From Sabellastarte sp. h YS-2021 (Eukaryota > Annelida > Polychaeta > Sabellida > Sabellidae): a DNA stretch of 64,000 nt. Position numbers and translations under genes: made by a program. Below are positions 12,369-22,571 of this stretch, one piece after another. The notes below the pieces were generated by a model. That model ran no database searches. It was given only the letters and a program-made list of their open reading frames with translations, and was not told where the DNA came from. Every line of letters starts with the position of its first letter. Position 1 is the stretch's first letter. The DNA lies in assembly GCA_964017235.1 (NCBI GenBank), contig OZ024930.1, positions 152,768,221 through 152,832,220 on the forward strand. Reading direction: 5' to 3'.

Positions 12369-13586
12369 ATGAGAAAAGAGAAAGGAGGGAAGAGAGGAAG
12401 GAAAAAGATGGATGAGAGGGAGAAGGAAAGTCAAGTAGAGGAGAGGAGTGAAGTTATTACAGAAGAAGGAAGTGAGAGGAGAGAGGAGGAGGAGATTCAG
12501 GAAGATCCAGCTATTGGGGAAGCTGTGGCAGAAGAAGAAGAGAGGTGTGAGGAAGATCCGGAGTGCCATTCTTCAGCCATGAGAGCCAGGGTGTGTTCCA
12601 CTTTTACAGACAGTGATGAAGTTTCCATTGTAGAATTCGTCAAGCTGCACCCTGAACTGTATGACAAGGAACATTCACGTTTCCACGACAGGAATAGAAG
12701 AGAGGCTCTCTGGGCAGAAATATCTGCAGAACTTAAGCTCCAGCCCTTTGATGTGAGAAGGTGGTTTGAGTCCCAGCGAACCCGTTATGGAAAGCTGTCT
12801 AAGCTCCAATCTGGCCAAGCCCCGAGGGAGATGACCAAGAGACAGTCCTGGGTCTACCAACAGATGGGTTTTCTTAAAACCCACATCAGAAGAAAGGGGG
12901 CCAATAGAAGTTCAGGTTTTGAGGCCAGTCCAAATACCAGCAAGCAGGACGAATCACGTGGGTCAACTACTGACACAGAACACCTCGAGTCCAGTGTCCT
13001 GAGGGAGAGGAGTCAGTCCATCATTACATCAACACCCGTTTCAACTACAGACTCCAAGATTCTCGAACACTTTGAGCAGATGAGGACACTTATCTCAGGT
13101 TTTCTGCATCAGAAGTCAGACAGGCAGCCCTTCTTTGACTACGTGGCATCAGAGGCCGAAAAGATGACTCAAGAAGAATTTGAAGAATTAAAGGGCAAGA
13201 TATTCAGAGATATCGAAAATATTAAGAGTAACCGCAGACGTCAGCCATTGCCCAGAAGATCAGCCACTGTTACCACGGAGTCCCAGAGGGTCGGCCTACT
13301 GCCAACAACCACTCCACAGGCGTCAAGTTCCACTCAAGCAGCAGCTAGCAGCAGTTTTGTGTACTATACACCAAGCCCCATTGGCTTCAGCAACCCTACA
13401 TCTGTCCTAACTGTACAGGACGAAGGGAGCAGACACAATCTGAGTGGAATCTTAAGCCAGCTACCAGATCTGACATCAACACAGATCGTCGAGCAGCCTC
13501 AGCAGCAGCAGCAACAACCGCAGCAGCAGCTCTTTACTATCACCACTTCAGCACCGCCTCAACAGCAGCAGCAGCCTCCTCAGTAG
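12369..13586 (+). CDS. Harbinger MADF/Myb-SANT-like DNA-binding protein
   Basis: This 405-residue frame is uninterrupted. Residues 1-70 are highly charged (Lys/Arg, then Glu-rich). Residues about 80-175 form a MADF/Myb-SANT-like domain: FVKLHPELYDKEH, then ALWAEISAEL, then RRWFESQRTRYGKL, with the regularly spaced Trp and aromatic residues of that fold. The middle is Ser/Thr-rich with a predicted helical stretch near 240-290. Residues about 370-405 are Gln-rich, including runs of Gln and QPPQ. In Harbinger elements the second protein of this kind binds subterminal DNA and brings the transposase into the nucleus. Its position opposite a transposase and inside matching TIRs supports that role. 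The ATG chosen follows an AT-rich leader and keeps the whole frame; an internal start is possible. It could also be called a domesticated MADF factor if it lay outside the TIRs, which it does not. Confidence 0.85.
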   Translation: MRKEKGGKRGRKKMDEREKESQVEERSEVITEEGSERREEEEIQEDPAIGEAVAEEEERCEEDPECHSSAMRARVCSTFTDSDEVSIVEFVKLHPELYDKEHSRFHDRNRREALWAEISAELKLQPFDVRRWFESQRTRYGKLSKLQSGQAPREMTKRQSWVYQQMGFLKTHIRRKGANRSSGFEASPNTSKQDESRGSTTDTEHLESSVLRERSQSIITSTPVSTTDSKILEHFEQMRTLISGFLHQKSDRQPFFDYVASEAEKMTQEEFEELKGKIFRDIENIKSNRRRQPLPRRSATVTTESQRVGLLPTTTPQASSSTQAAASSSFVYYTPSPIGFSNPTSVLTVQDEGSRHNLSGILSQLPDLTSTQIVEQPQQQQQQPQQQLFTITTSAPPQQQQQPPQ

Positions 13587-13944
13587 CCATCCAGTCAGGG
13601 CGGGTCTTTGACCTGCCAGGCCCTTTTCAGGGCCACCAATTCTTCCAAAAACAATTATTCAGCTACGTGTTCTTCCAATTCCCCTCCCAAAACAAAAAAG
13701 TTCAGTACAAATACTTATCACAAGAAAAAAAAATTAAAGTCCAACACTTACACCACCCCAAACATGAAACAAATAACCCATGGTACTACACATAACCAAA
13801 AAGGCCACATAAAAAAAATATTAAAAGTAACTCCCAATATGGCCATTAATCAGCCCATTTTTAGATTAAAATCCATGGGATAGTTTAAAATCTGTAATTG
13901 AAAAGTCCAACACTTGCACCTTCCCTAGAGTTAAAAGGCATAAT

Positions 13945-14095
13945 TACATACTTACCAACCCACAAACAGACAAACCCAATACCAAACATAACCCCCAAAT
14001 AACAAACCCAGTACCAAACCTAATACCCAACTACCCCAAAAAAACCCAACCCCAGTAACCACCAACCAACAAACACCCAAACCCAAAAGTAGATA
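13945..14095 (-). repeat. Inverted degenerate copies of the 43-bp repeat
   Basis: This C/A-rich stretch, read on the minus strand, gives GGTTATGTTTGGTATTGGG followed by TTTGTCTGTTTGT. That is nearly the unit of the 43-bp array at 14370-14940. The first bases on each inner edge also match (GGGTTTGTCTGTTTGT then a GGGT..GTAAGT stretch). The two blocks therefore form a broad inverted repeat around an AT-rich spacer of about 280 bp in the middle of the Harbinger element. Confidence 0.7.
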
Positions 14096-14369
14096 GAACC
14101 CATGCCAACGAACTGACAAACTATTTAGCAAACACAATCCCCCATTATTGAAAGCAAAACTAGTTCCATGGTTATATTTTCCAAATTTTTGTGATTAGAA
14201 ATGAATATTTAAAATTGAATATTTCCATAAAAAAATTTCTGCTACAAATAAGTTTCCCAGCCATGAAAAAAGAAAAATGTTTAAATTATGATGTGGATTT
14301 GAAAATATATAAAATAATTATTCAATTTAGGATATTATGTGTCACTTTGTGTTTCGCTTTTGTTTAACA

Positions 14370-14940
14370 GTGGGTTTGTCTGTTTGTTGGGTGAGTAAGT
14401 TGTGTTTGTCTGTTTGTCTGTCTGAACAAGTTATGTTTGGCATGGGGTTTGTCTGTTTGTCTGTCTGAACAAGTTATGTTTGGCATGGGGTTTGTCTGTT
14501 TGTCTGTCTGAACAAGTTATGTTTGGCATGGGGTTTGTCTGTTTGTCCGTCTGTACAAGCTATGTTTGGCATGGGGTTTGTCTGTTTGTCCGTCTCAACA
14601 AGTTATGTTTGACATGGGGTTTGTCTGTTTGTACGACTCAACAAGTTATGTTTGGCATGGGGTTTGTCTGTTTGTCTGTCTGAACAAGTTATGTTTGGCA
14701 TGGGGTTTGTCTGTTTGTCCGTCTGTACAAGTTATGTTTGGCATGGGGTTTGTCTGTTTGTCCGTCTCAACAAGTTATGTTTGGCATGGGGTTTGTCTGT
14801 TTGTACGTCTCAACAAGTTATGTTTGGCATGGTGTTTGTCTGTTTGTACGTCTCGACAGGTTATGTTTGGCATGGGGTTTGTCTGTTTGTCCGTCTCAAC
14901 AAGTTATGTTTGGCATGGGGTTTGTCTGTTTGTCCACATA
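14370..14940 (+). repeat. 43-bp minisatellite, about 13 copies
   Basis: The unit contains AAGTTATGTTTGGCATGGGG followed by TTTGTCTGTTTGT and a variable CCGTCTCAAC / CTGTCTGAAC end. The period is 43 bp (86 bp for in-frame recurrence), and copies differ at only a few positions. The array lies between the stops of the two convergent Harbinger ORFs. Because 43 is not a multiple of three, every frame reads a two-unit repeat of Cys/Leu/Val/Trp-rich peptide; I regard those open frames as by-products. Confidence 0.95.
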
Positions 14941-15027
14941 GCTGATTAATTGTTTTTGGAATATTTGGTAGTCCTGAAAAGGACTGTTATAGTTAGTCCT
15001 GAAAAGGACTGTTTACTGCAACAGGAC

Positions 15028-16344
15028 TTATATTCTGCCATCTTGCCAGGCCACTGCTCCCTCATTATTGAAGTAGTCCTTCAGGTAATCCCTCTGTCTT
15101 TTGGCCTCTCTAGCAGGGTTTCTGTCTTGGCCACCACCAGCAGCACCACCAATCAATCCACAATCACCAGGCACATCATCATCATCATCATCATCCCCCC
15201 CAGGCTGCTGACCAGCAGGTTGACCTTGATACTGGCTTCTGAGTATATTGTGCAGAACCACACAGGTCATGACCACTTCTCTAACTGTTTCTGGGGGTAG
15301 TTCAATGGTGGTCCTCATGACTCTAAATCTTGACACAAGGATGCCAAAAGCGTTCTCCACAACTCTCCTGCCCCTTGATATTCTGTAGTTGGCAATCCTT
15401 TCCTCCCTTGTTAACAGCCTTCTGCCATAGGGTTTCATGAGCCAGGTCTTCAGGGCAAAGGCATCATCTGCCAAAATGAAGTAGGGGACATCTCTACCAC
15501 CCTGTGTTATAGGAGCTGGGTCAGGGAAGCCTATCCTGCCATCTTCAATCCTCCTCTTCAGCTGAGAGGCATTAAATATCTGGGCATCTGAGCAAGACCC
15601 TTCTGTACCCACATCCACCCATCTGAATTTGTACTGCCCATCTACCAAGGCCAACATGACAATGGAAAAGAACCCCTTGTAGTTGTGGTAGAGGGCTCCA
15701 GAGTTCTTGGGTTTCTTCAGGGCCACATGCTTTCCATCCAGGGCTCCCAGGGCATGTGGAACATTCCACCTGATCCTGAATTCCCTTTCCAGTTCTTTCC
15801 ACTCATCTGGAGTAGTAGGACATTTGAGGTACTCTCTGGTGAACTCATCCTGGATGGCCCTGCAGACCTCTGGTAGAAACTTGGAAATGGTGGATCTGCC
15901 AACCCTGAACTGACAGGATAATGATGTGTATGACTCTCCAGTGGCCAGATATCTGATGGTGAGGGCTAACTTCTCCCCAACACTGATAGGAGCTCTGTAG
16001 TTGGTGGCCTGCCTGGCTAGACGTGGTTCCAGTCTGGTCTTCATCATTTCAAAGAATTCTGGGGTCATCCTCATGTAGTTGGTGAATCCTGGAATGTCTG
16101 TGGCATACAGATCAGCCATAATGTTGTGGTAGGCCCCCCTCTCCTCTCTCTGCAGAAGCCATGGCCTGACCCACATGTTGTGCCTTCTTCTAGGTCTCTG
16201 TATGGGTGCTGGTGGTGCTGGTGGTGGTGGTGGTGGTTGCTGTGCTTGACGTAAAAAATGGAAATACATGATTATTTGTAACTGAATAAAAACCAAGAAA
16301 GCCCTAAGTTGTTGTTGAATCTGTCTTCCATTAAAAGGTGGCAT
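15028..16344 (-). CDS. Harbinger DDE transposase (HARBI1-like)
   Basis: This 438-residue frame is uninterrupted and belongs to the DDE_Tnp_4/HARBI1 family, which cuts and pastes the element by recognising its TIRs. Residues 1-60 are Gln/Pro-rich with a basic patch (RPRRRH). A helix-turn-helix-like region lies at about 120-160 (SVGEKLALTIRYLATGES, then VGRSTISKFL). The catalytic core starts with LGALDGKH (Asp203), followed by NYKGFFS, WVDVGTEGSCSDAQIF (Asp253), FILADDAF (Asp293) and VVENAFGIL (Glu330). The Asp293-Glu330 spacing of 37 fits the family. Near the C-terminus is a run of seven Asp, encoded by a GAT/TCA microsatellite, then a Gly-rich stretch. All catalytic residues are present and the length is normal or slightly long. 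A TATA-like run lies about 45 bp upstream of the ATG. The protein probably works with the MADF protein encoded opposite. Confidence 0.93.
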   Translation of the reverse strand: MPPFNGRQIQQQLRAFLVFIQLQIIMYFHFLRQAQQPPPPPPAPPAPIQRPRRRHNMWVRPWLLQREERGAYHNIMADLYATDIPGFTNYMRMTPEFFEMMKTRLEPRLARQATNYRAPISVGEKLALTIRYLATGESYTSLSCQFRVGRSTISKFLPEVCRAIQDEFTREYLKCPTTPDEWKELEREFRIRWNVPHALGALDGKHVALKKPKNSGALYHNYKGFFSIVMLALVDGQYKFRWVDVGTEGSCSDAQIFNASQLKRRIEDGRIGFPDPAPITQGGRDVPYFILADDAFALKTWLMKPYGRRLLTREERIANYRISRGRRVVENAFGILVSRFRVMRTTIELPPETVREVVMTCVVLHNILRSQYQGQPAGQQPGGDDDDDDDVPGDCGLIGGAAGGGQDRNPAREAKRQRDYLKDYFNNEGAVAWQDGRI

Positions 16345-16389
16345 CCTGGTGTGTTCCTAGAAAAGCAATGATGATTAGATCGCAAATTT

Positions 16390-16401
16390 TATATATATAT
16401 A
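16390..16401 (-). promoter_or_regulatory. TATA-like element for the transposase gene
   Basis: An alternating TA run lies 46-57 bp upstream of the transposase ATG, between the right GC-rich subterminal block and the coding region. It mirrors the TATA box that serves the plus-strand ORF. Confidence 0.5.
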
Positions 16402-16429
16402 CCCAGAAAATCCAGCAACTTTGCAAAAC

Positions 16430-16800
16430 AATAATCGGGGATCGTGGTCTGGGGAGGCCTGAGGAGGCCTGAGGACGCCTGAGGACGCCGGTAGTTAATC
16501 GTGTGTTAGTCGGCTCTTAGTCCCAGGAGGCCTGAGGCGTCCTGGGACCCAGTCGGTTTGTGTCCGACAGGATCGTGGTTGAAACCGACCCGAAAACTGG
16601 CTTAGTCGGTTCTTAGTCCCAGACCAGTCGGGGACTGTCTGCGGCCGCCTGAGGCGTCCTGAGGTGTCCTGAGGCGTCCTGGGGACGATCTGTTCTTAAT
16701 CCCAGACTTCAGTACCGACCCAGTATTCCCGCCCATTTTTGTCTTTTTTCAACCGACTGTGCACGATTAAGGGTCGCCGACAGGATCGGGGCTTAATCCT
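16430..16800. repeat. Harbinger right subterminal GC-rich repeat block
   Basis: It contains at least eight copies of GAGG.GTCCT / CCTGAGGACGCCT-type boxes, plus AGTCGGTT and TTAGTCCCAG boxes. It is the counterpart of the block at 11600-12185, with the AT-rich host resuming right after the TIR at 16811. Confidence 0.75.
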
Positions 16801-16814
16801 TTGGTGGAACAGGG

Positions 16815-19425
16815 GCATAAGTTCAAAATGGGATCAAGTTCAAAGTAAACTTCACTAATTCAAGTTATTTAATTTAAATTGTGTGAACATTTTTTTGCTG
16901 TATGTTAATGGACAAACAATAATTCAGACATTTGCAATCTCCTCAGTATCAATGAAGATATTAACCAAGTAAAAGTATAAACCCATGTTTGAGTTTGACA
17001 ACTTTCAAATTTTGTATATGTTTCTGTTCCTGGTGGTAACATATTAATGTGGAAATCTAAATGATAACCCAATCGCAGCCATATAACCATTATCCGGCAG
17101 TGGTGTTAATGCAATGCTAAATAGTCCCTTTGCCCATAATCTAGTGTTCAGTTAGTATTAGGCATAACCTTTGATTTCAAAAGAAGCAAAAGTTATATAG
17201 TTATATATTGCGAAATCTCTACATTAATACATTCTAACCCAAGCCTATAAGCTAAGGTCCTAGGTCAAAGACCTAATTTTTCTTGTCCCATTCAAAAGCC
17301 AGCAGATATTTGGATAGTGTTTCAATATTTAGTTCTTGAGCTAGGGGCTCCAGTACAGCCCATGGGCAGGGTTAAGGTATCGGTATATTGAATTTACAAT
17401 CTGATGCAACAGTGTGTGAGGATGATGTTTTAAGATTCCATTTATACAATTGTGAAATTTTGAAAATAAAATCATTTATGATATGTGTACCAGAATTCCT
17501 TTCACAGAACTTGAAATAATCTTGCATACTGAAGCAAAAATTGTTTCTGTTAATTGCTATTATGTAAACGTAATAAACTACTCAGAAATGAAGTTCAAGT
17601 ATAAAAAATTTTTCAAAGTTGGTCAAATTGATCAAATCGTAGATTATTTTTTCAAAATAATGTGCACCAGTTTTTCTCAAACTAAAATATACACCTTTAA
17701 TTTCATCCAAAGAACTGGTCTATTTCATAAAAACTTCAATAGCCAAGGGGCTGGCACATGACACAACTAAAATGAGATCACTTTCAAACTCTAATAGTTA
17801 ATCTAACAATGAAATTATTAATAGTCAAATTAGAAAGTTATACTTTCAATCATGTACAAACAATTTAAGTATTACATCATTGGCCTACAAATTTGATCAT
17901 ACAAGGTTAGCAAGAACACATGCACACTAATTTGTAAAAAAAATCTGGCATCAAAAAGAGACACCACACACTTTCTATAACCAGCAAAATGAGATATCAT
18001 AAAACTGGTTCTTCACACCATTCATCTCTATATGAATTATTACATCATTTCCACTGGATACACGAAGTACAAGAATCTACTCTTTGGACCTTTGTATTTG
18101 TCAGCTGATAATGTGTTCTCAGTTGGCAGCTTTCTGTGTGCATCCACTTTTACTGTTGTTCATGCATGGTTTCTAAACAAGGCATTGACATTGTCCTACA
18201 GGCAGTTCCTCCTGTTCAGCATGTTATCTTAGTTTTATCAGAATATCATACGGACAACCAATTATTGTGATAGTGATAGGGTTTGTTATTCTGCAACATC
18301 TGTATACATTTGACTCTAGTAACATGATTATCTGCATCTTCTGATTCTTCATCGACAATTGCATTTGCATTCTTCAGAGCAATGTGTTAGAACATTGGAC
18401 ATTTGGAAAGTACTTAGTTTGGACAGTTATGATAAGGAAATGCGACATTAATAACCACTTGGACTTCACTAACTGCTTTAAGACATTTTCGGAACTTTAT
18501 ATTATCATTATGCTCTTCCTTTTTAAACTTTAGGCCATTTACTTGACTGCTTCGTACAAGTTGGAACATTTTGTATTATGAATTTACACAGCTACTTGTA
18601 TTTTACTTCCAATCACACTATAAACTCTACCTTGCCTGTTCATCGGTCACATTACTTACGGTAATTTGTCTTAAATATTTTAGTATTTTAATTCAATATA
18701 ACGTTGAATTCTGTTTAATTTAGTACTTCAAGGTACTTTGTAGGTACCTTGTACATGTATTAGTATCTTGTAACTGCTACTGATAATTATTGTAACAAAA
18801 CGTTCAGTATATATTACTCGTAAGATTCTGTCTATATTGTAATATTATTGTTAACCTATGACATTATTTACATTCTGTTGACCTCCAGAGGCCAGACTTT
18901 TATTTTATTATTTGGATTTTAACTTTCATAATATGGGTGTCCATTTGTACATTATACACCTTACCAGTTACCAGTACATTTATATATTCATTTGTATATA
19001 TGTAACTAGTAGTTCACCTTGTTTTACTTAGTGACGCCACTTCAGTGTCCACATGTTCATTCATTCATTGATTTTTGCTTTCACATTGTTTTTACGGACC
19101 TTCACCGGTCACATAACCCTCCATACTTAGTACATTTGACGTTTACTTGAAGTGGTTTCGCTGTTTTAATATATCACAAATTAAAATCATGTCTTTAATT
19201 TATCTTACCAATGCTATTCCCTGGGGGTGAAACCACACTTTCATAATGTCCACGTATATGGCCTTGGTTGATTACTTTTCCCTATTATAATTGTTACATG
19301 TTGTCATGCATAAGTATAATTAATAATTTGTTGCTTAACCATTCGTGTTTATAATGATTTGATTCCTACACACAACACAACATATTGTCCAGTTTTGGAT
19401 GTGTTCACCAACAATGACTTACATT
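16815..19425. other. Intergenic, no recognised gene
   Basis: AT-rich sequence without a supportable gene. A CATTCATTCATT microsatellite lies near 19060. A motif of the form C.TTCACCGGTCACAT / GTTCATCGGTCACAT occurs at about 18640 and 19098. Confidence 0.4.
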
Positions 19426-22400
19426 TACATTACGCAGTTTTTTTTGTTTTGTTTTTTTGTTTTTTTTCCCCAAAACTTTTTTTTTTTTTAAATTTTTTTT
19501 CCCAAAAAATCTGTACACACAGTTAACTACAATAGTAAACAAAAATATTACATATATACAAGCAACAGATGTATCTGAAAAAAAATTAACAAGAGAATCA
19601 AAGAACATTTGCAATATAATACTGTATGAGTAAATTATTTTGTACAGCTTTATTGAGTGATTTGGCAGTTTGATGTCACTGTTTACGGGCTAAGTTATGC
19701 AGACACACATTGGAAAGCACAATATAAATTTTGAGGCCAAAAAAAAACAAAAAAACAACGAACTATTCAGTACTAACTAAATGAGGTGTAAACTGGTTGC
19801 CATCTTAACCAATTTTTGTTAAAGGCTTCTACAGAATTTGACACTCTTGCTAAGTATTGGAGTTCCTCAAAACTTTGACTTAGTTTATGTTGGAGGCCAT
19901 GTAAGCTTAAAGGGCTATTAGCTTTAGCTGTATTAAATATATACTTTTTTTAAATTAACAGTAGGTTATTAAGTGGTTCTGAATTTTGGTCATTGATTAA
20001 TGAGCCAAATATAATAGTAAAATCCGTAAATTTTATGTTATAATTCGCCTTATCAGAAATATATTTGGCAAGGTTGTTCCAGAACCTTTGTACATAAGAG
20101 CAATCTACAAACATGTGTAGAAGAGTTTTAGGAAATATGTGACATCTTTGACAATTATCAGAATCAGAAATCCCTACTTTTTTCAGATAATACTTTGTCC
20201 CCAGAATCCTGTATATAATTCTTAGCTGGAACCAAATTAAAACATTATCAGGTGTAGTATCATGGCAAACTTTAAATATTCTGTTCCAGCTTTGGTCATC
20301 AATAACTGAATTTGAAGTCATGTTTCCATTTTTCTTTCATGCTATGCTCATTCTTCAAGCTGCATTGAGCATATTTGTAAAAATCTTTTGTCCCCTTAAT
20401 GGACTTATAAAATATTTTTGTATGATGTGGGATGGCAGGTCTCAAGATAGGCTCATTTAAAAAATTACTGTTTTTCATAAAATCTAAGGTATCCATCTTG
20501 ATCTTCAAGTATCGTAAGAAATTAATGTCTTTGATGTTATAAAGTGTTTGTAAATTTCTGATAGACATGAAATTACCATTTTCATCAACAACATCTGATA
20601 CTAAGTGAATACCTTTATTAAACCAATCAGGTATAAATAGTGGATCTTCTGAGATATTTTGGTTAAGCCATAAAGGAGAAGTCAGAATGTGCTGACTTTT
20701 TAAAAGTCTTTGGTTTTTTAAAATACTGTGTGATGATTCAAAAACGTCAGCCCAGAAATTGTTTGTAGTCCTATTCTTTGCTTTGATAAAATACTCTGGG
20801 CCTAATATTATAAAATTATTAATGGTGTTATTCATAATGAGTTCAAACAGTTTAGACCAAGGTGCTTCTGGTCTGAGAATGAGCCGTCGGAACCAGGTTG
20901 TTTTCAGTGATTTTAAGAAGATTGTAAAGTTAAACATGTTTAATCCACCTTTAACTTTATTCAGTGTTATGATATTTTTACTAATTTTACTTGGTTTACC
21001 TGACCATAGAAAGTCATAAAATAACTCCTCTATCTGTCTTACTGTTTGAGACTTAGGATTAGGGAGACTTATAAGCAAATGATTTATTTTGGATAAGAAT
21101 AAGGTTTTTATTACAGTAATTCTTCCTAATGGTGTAAGTTGTCGTTTCCCCCAGTTGTTTATCATCCTTTTAATTTCTAGAATTTTGGGATTAAAATTCA
21201 AGCTAACTATGTTATCCAGGTGAATAGAAAACTTCAATCCTAAAATTTCAAATTCTTAAAATCCCCACTGTAGCCCTGTATCTAGTAATTTTTCTCTTGA
21301 GTATCTCTTTCTACCTATCCAGATTATTTTTGTCTTATCTTTATTCATTTTTAAACCTGACATATTTCCAAAAACTTCCAAAGTATTGAGAGCTGCTAAT
21401 ATTAAAGATTGTGACCCATCTAAAAATAAGGTCATATCATCTGCGTATTCAATACACAGATGATAATTGTGTAATTTTAAATGCTGTTCCTTTAATAAAA
21501 ATGCCCTTTATATCAGGATTATGAAGAATAAGAAGTGTTCATATCTGACCACCAATAATGTACAAATATGGAGAAATTGGGTCACCCTGCCTGCAGCCTC
21601 GACCAATTTGAATTGAATTGGATGAATATCCACTCTGTATAACTCTTGCTGTTACTTCATTGTTCAACAGTTTGATCCATTTTATATAGTTCTCCCCAAA
21701 TCCAAGGAATGAGAAGGTATTATAAATAAAATTCCAGGATATAGAATCAAAAGCCTTTTGGAAATCAATGACCATGAGTTGTCCAGTTAAATTTGCTTTT
21801 TCTGTGAAATCCATAATATCATACACCAGCCTAGTACTTTCACCAATGTATCTACCAGATATAAAACCGTTTTGAGAACTGTCTATAAGGTAATTTAGAT
21901 GTGGCTTCAAGCGATTTGCCAAAGAACTCGATACAATCTTATATATAACAGAGAGCATAGACAAAGGTCTCCAATTCTTAATAAGCTCTCTAGCTTTATC
22001 CTTTTTTGGCAGGCATGTAATAACACACTGCCTCAATGAAGCAGGTAACAGACCATGCTCAAAACTGAAGTTAACTGAAGCACAGATCCAAAACTTGAGG
22101 TCCTTCCAAAATACTTTCAAAAATTCGGCTGGAAATCCATCCACATCAGGAGTTTTATTGTTCTTCATTTCTTTTAAAGCAGCCCCAAGCTCAGAAACAG
22201 TTAATGGCTTTTCAAGATAGGCAGATTCCATTTTAGTAAGTTTCCTTATTGGAATACCACCTGTTAAATTTCCAAATTTATGTCAGTTAGCTGATTGTCA
22301 AAGGATTTAAATAAGTGTGAATAATAATTTGCAATTTCTTGCAAAATTCTCTGTTGGTCTACACAGATACTACCATCTTTCAAAATTAACTTTTTTATAG

Positions 22401-22571
22401 TTTTTTCAATATAATTTTGGTGTTCAAGTGAGCCAAAATATTTACTCGGTTTCTCCCCTTCTTTCAGCCACTGAACTCTTGACCTTACTTGATGACCTTG
22501 CATTCGACCTTCCCTAATATTTAATAGTTCAGTTTTTTTTCTTCCATTTTTTTCTTCTACATTACGCAGTT
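19426..22571 (-). mobile_element. Tx1/L1-like LINE, 5'-truncated, with 14-bp TSD
   Basis: The element is 19440-22557 on the minus strand. The sequence TACATTACGCAGTT flanks it exactly on both sides (19426-19439 and 22558-22571), a target-site duplication from target-primed reverse transcription. A T-run with minor interruptions at 19438-19505 is the poly(A) tail of the minus strand. The reverse transcriptase reads from 22503 down: MKNNKTPDVDGFPAEF, then SSQNGFISGRYIGE, DFQKAFDSISW and GCRQGDPISPYLY. The connection region reads WGKRQLTPLGRITVIKTL, and a C-terminal Cys/His segment (CQRCHIF...LLHMFVDC) lies near 20150. The apurinic endonuclease is missing, so the copy is 5'-truncated. The frame is broken at several points (between about 22264 and 22231, near 21540, 21240 and 20310), including loss of the segment that should hold the catalytic FADD/YADD box. 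It is dead but still has a perfect duplication. Confidence 0.9.

Larger units (their letters stand above)
11571..16814. mobile_element. PIF/Harbinger transposon, apparently complete
   Basis: The element proper is 11574-16811 (5.24 kb). Its ends are inverted repeats: TGTTCCACCA at the left and TGGTGGAACA at the right, with a looser match continuing inward (GATTAAGG and its complement). GGG directly flanks both sides (11571-11573 and 16812-16814), a 3-bp target duplication, which is the size typical of Harbinger. Inside are the two proteins this superfamily needs, a Myb/MADF-like DNA-binding protein on the plus strand and a DDE transposase on the minus strand. Both are open from start to stop and they converge. 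A TATA box lies upstream of each. Subterminal regions are CpG- and GC-rich and repetitive, unlike the AT-rich host. Intact ORFs and ends suggest a young, perhaps mobile copy. Confidence 0.9.

Noticed and set aside
12339-12569. Minus-strand frame opposite the MADF protein
   Set aside because: It is the shadow of a purine-rich coding strand (Phe/Leu/Ser-rich), with no independent support.
14480-14949. Overlapping open frames encoding a Cys/Trp-rich repeat peptide (MAWGLSVC...)
   Set aside because: They arise because the 43-bp minisatellite has no stop in any plus-strand frame; three frames are open at once and there is no promoter or unique sequence.
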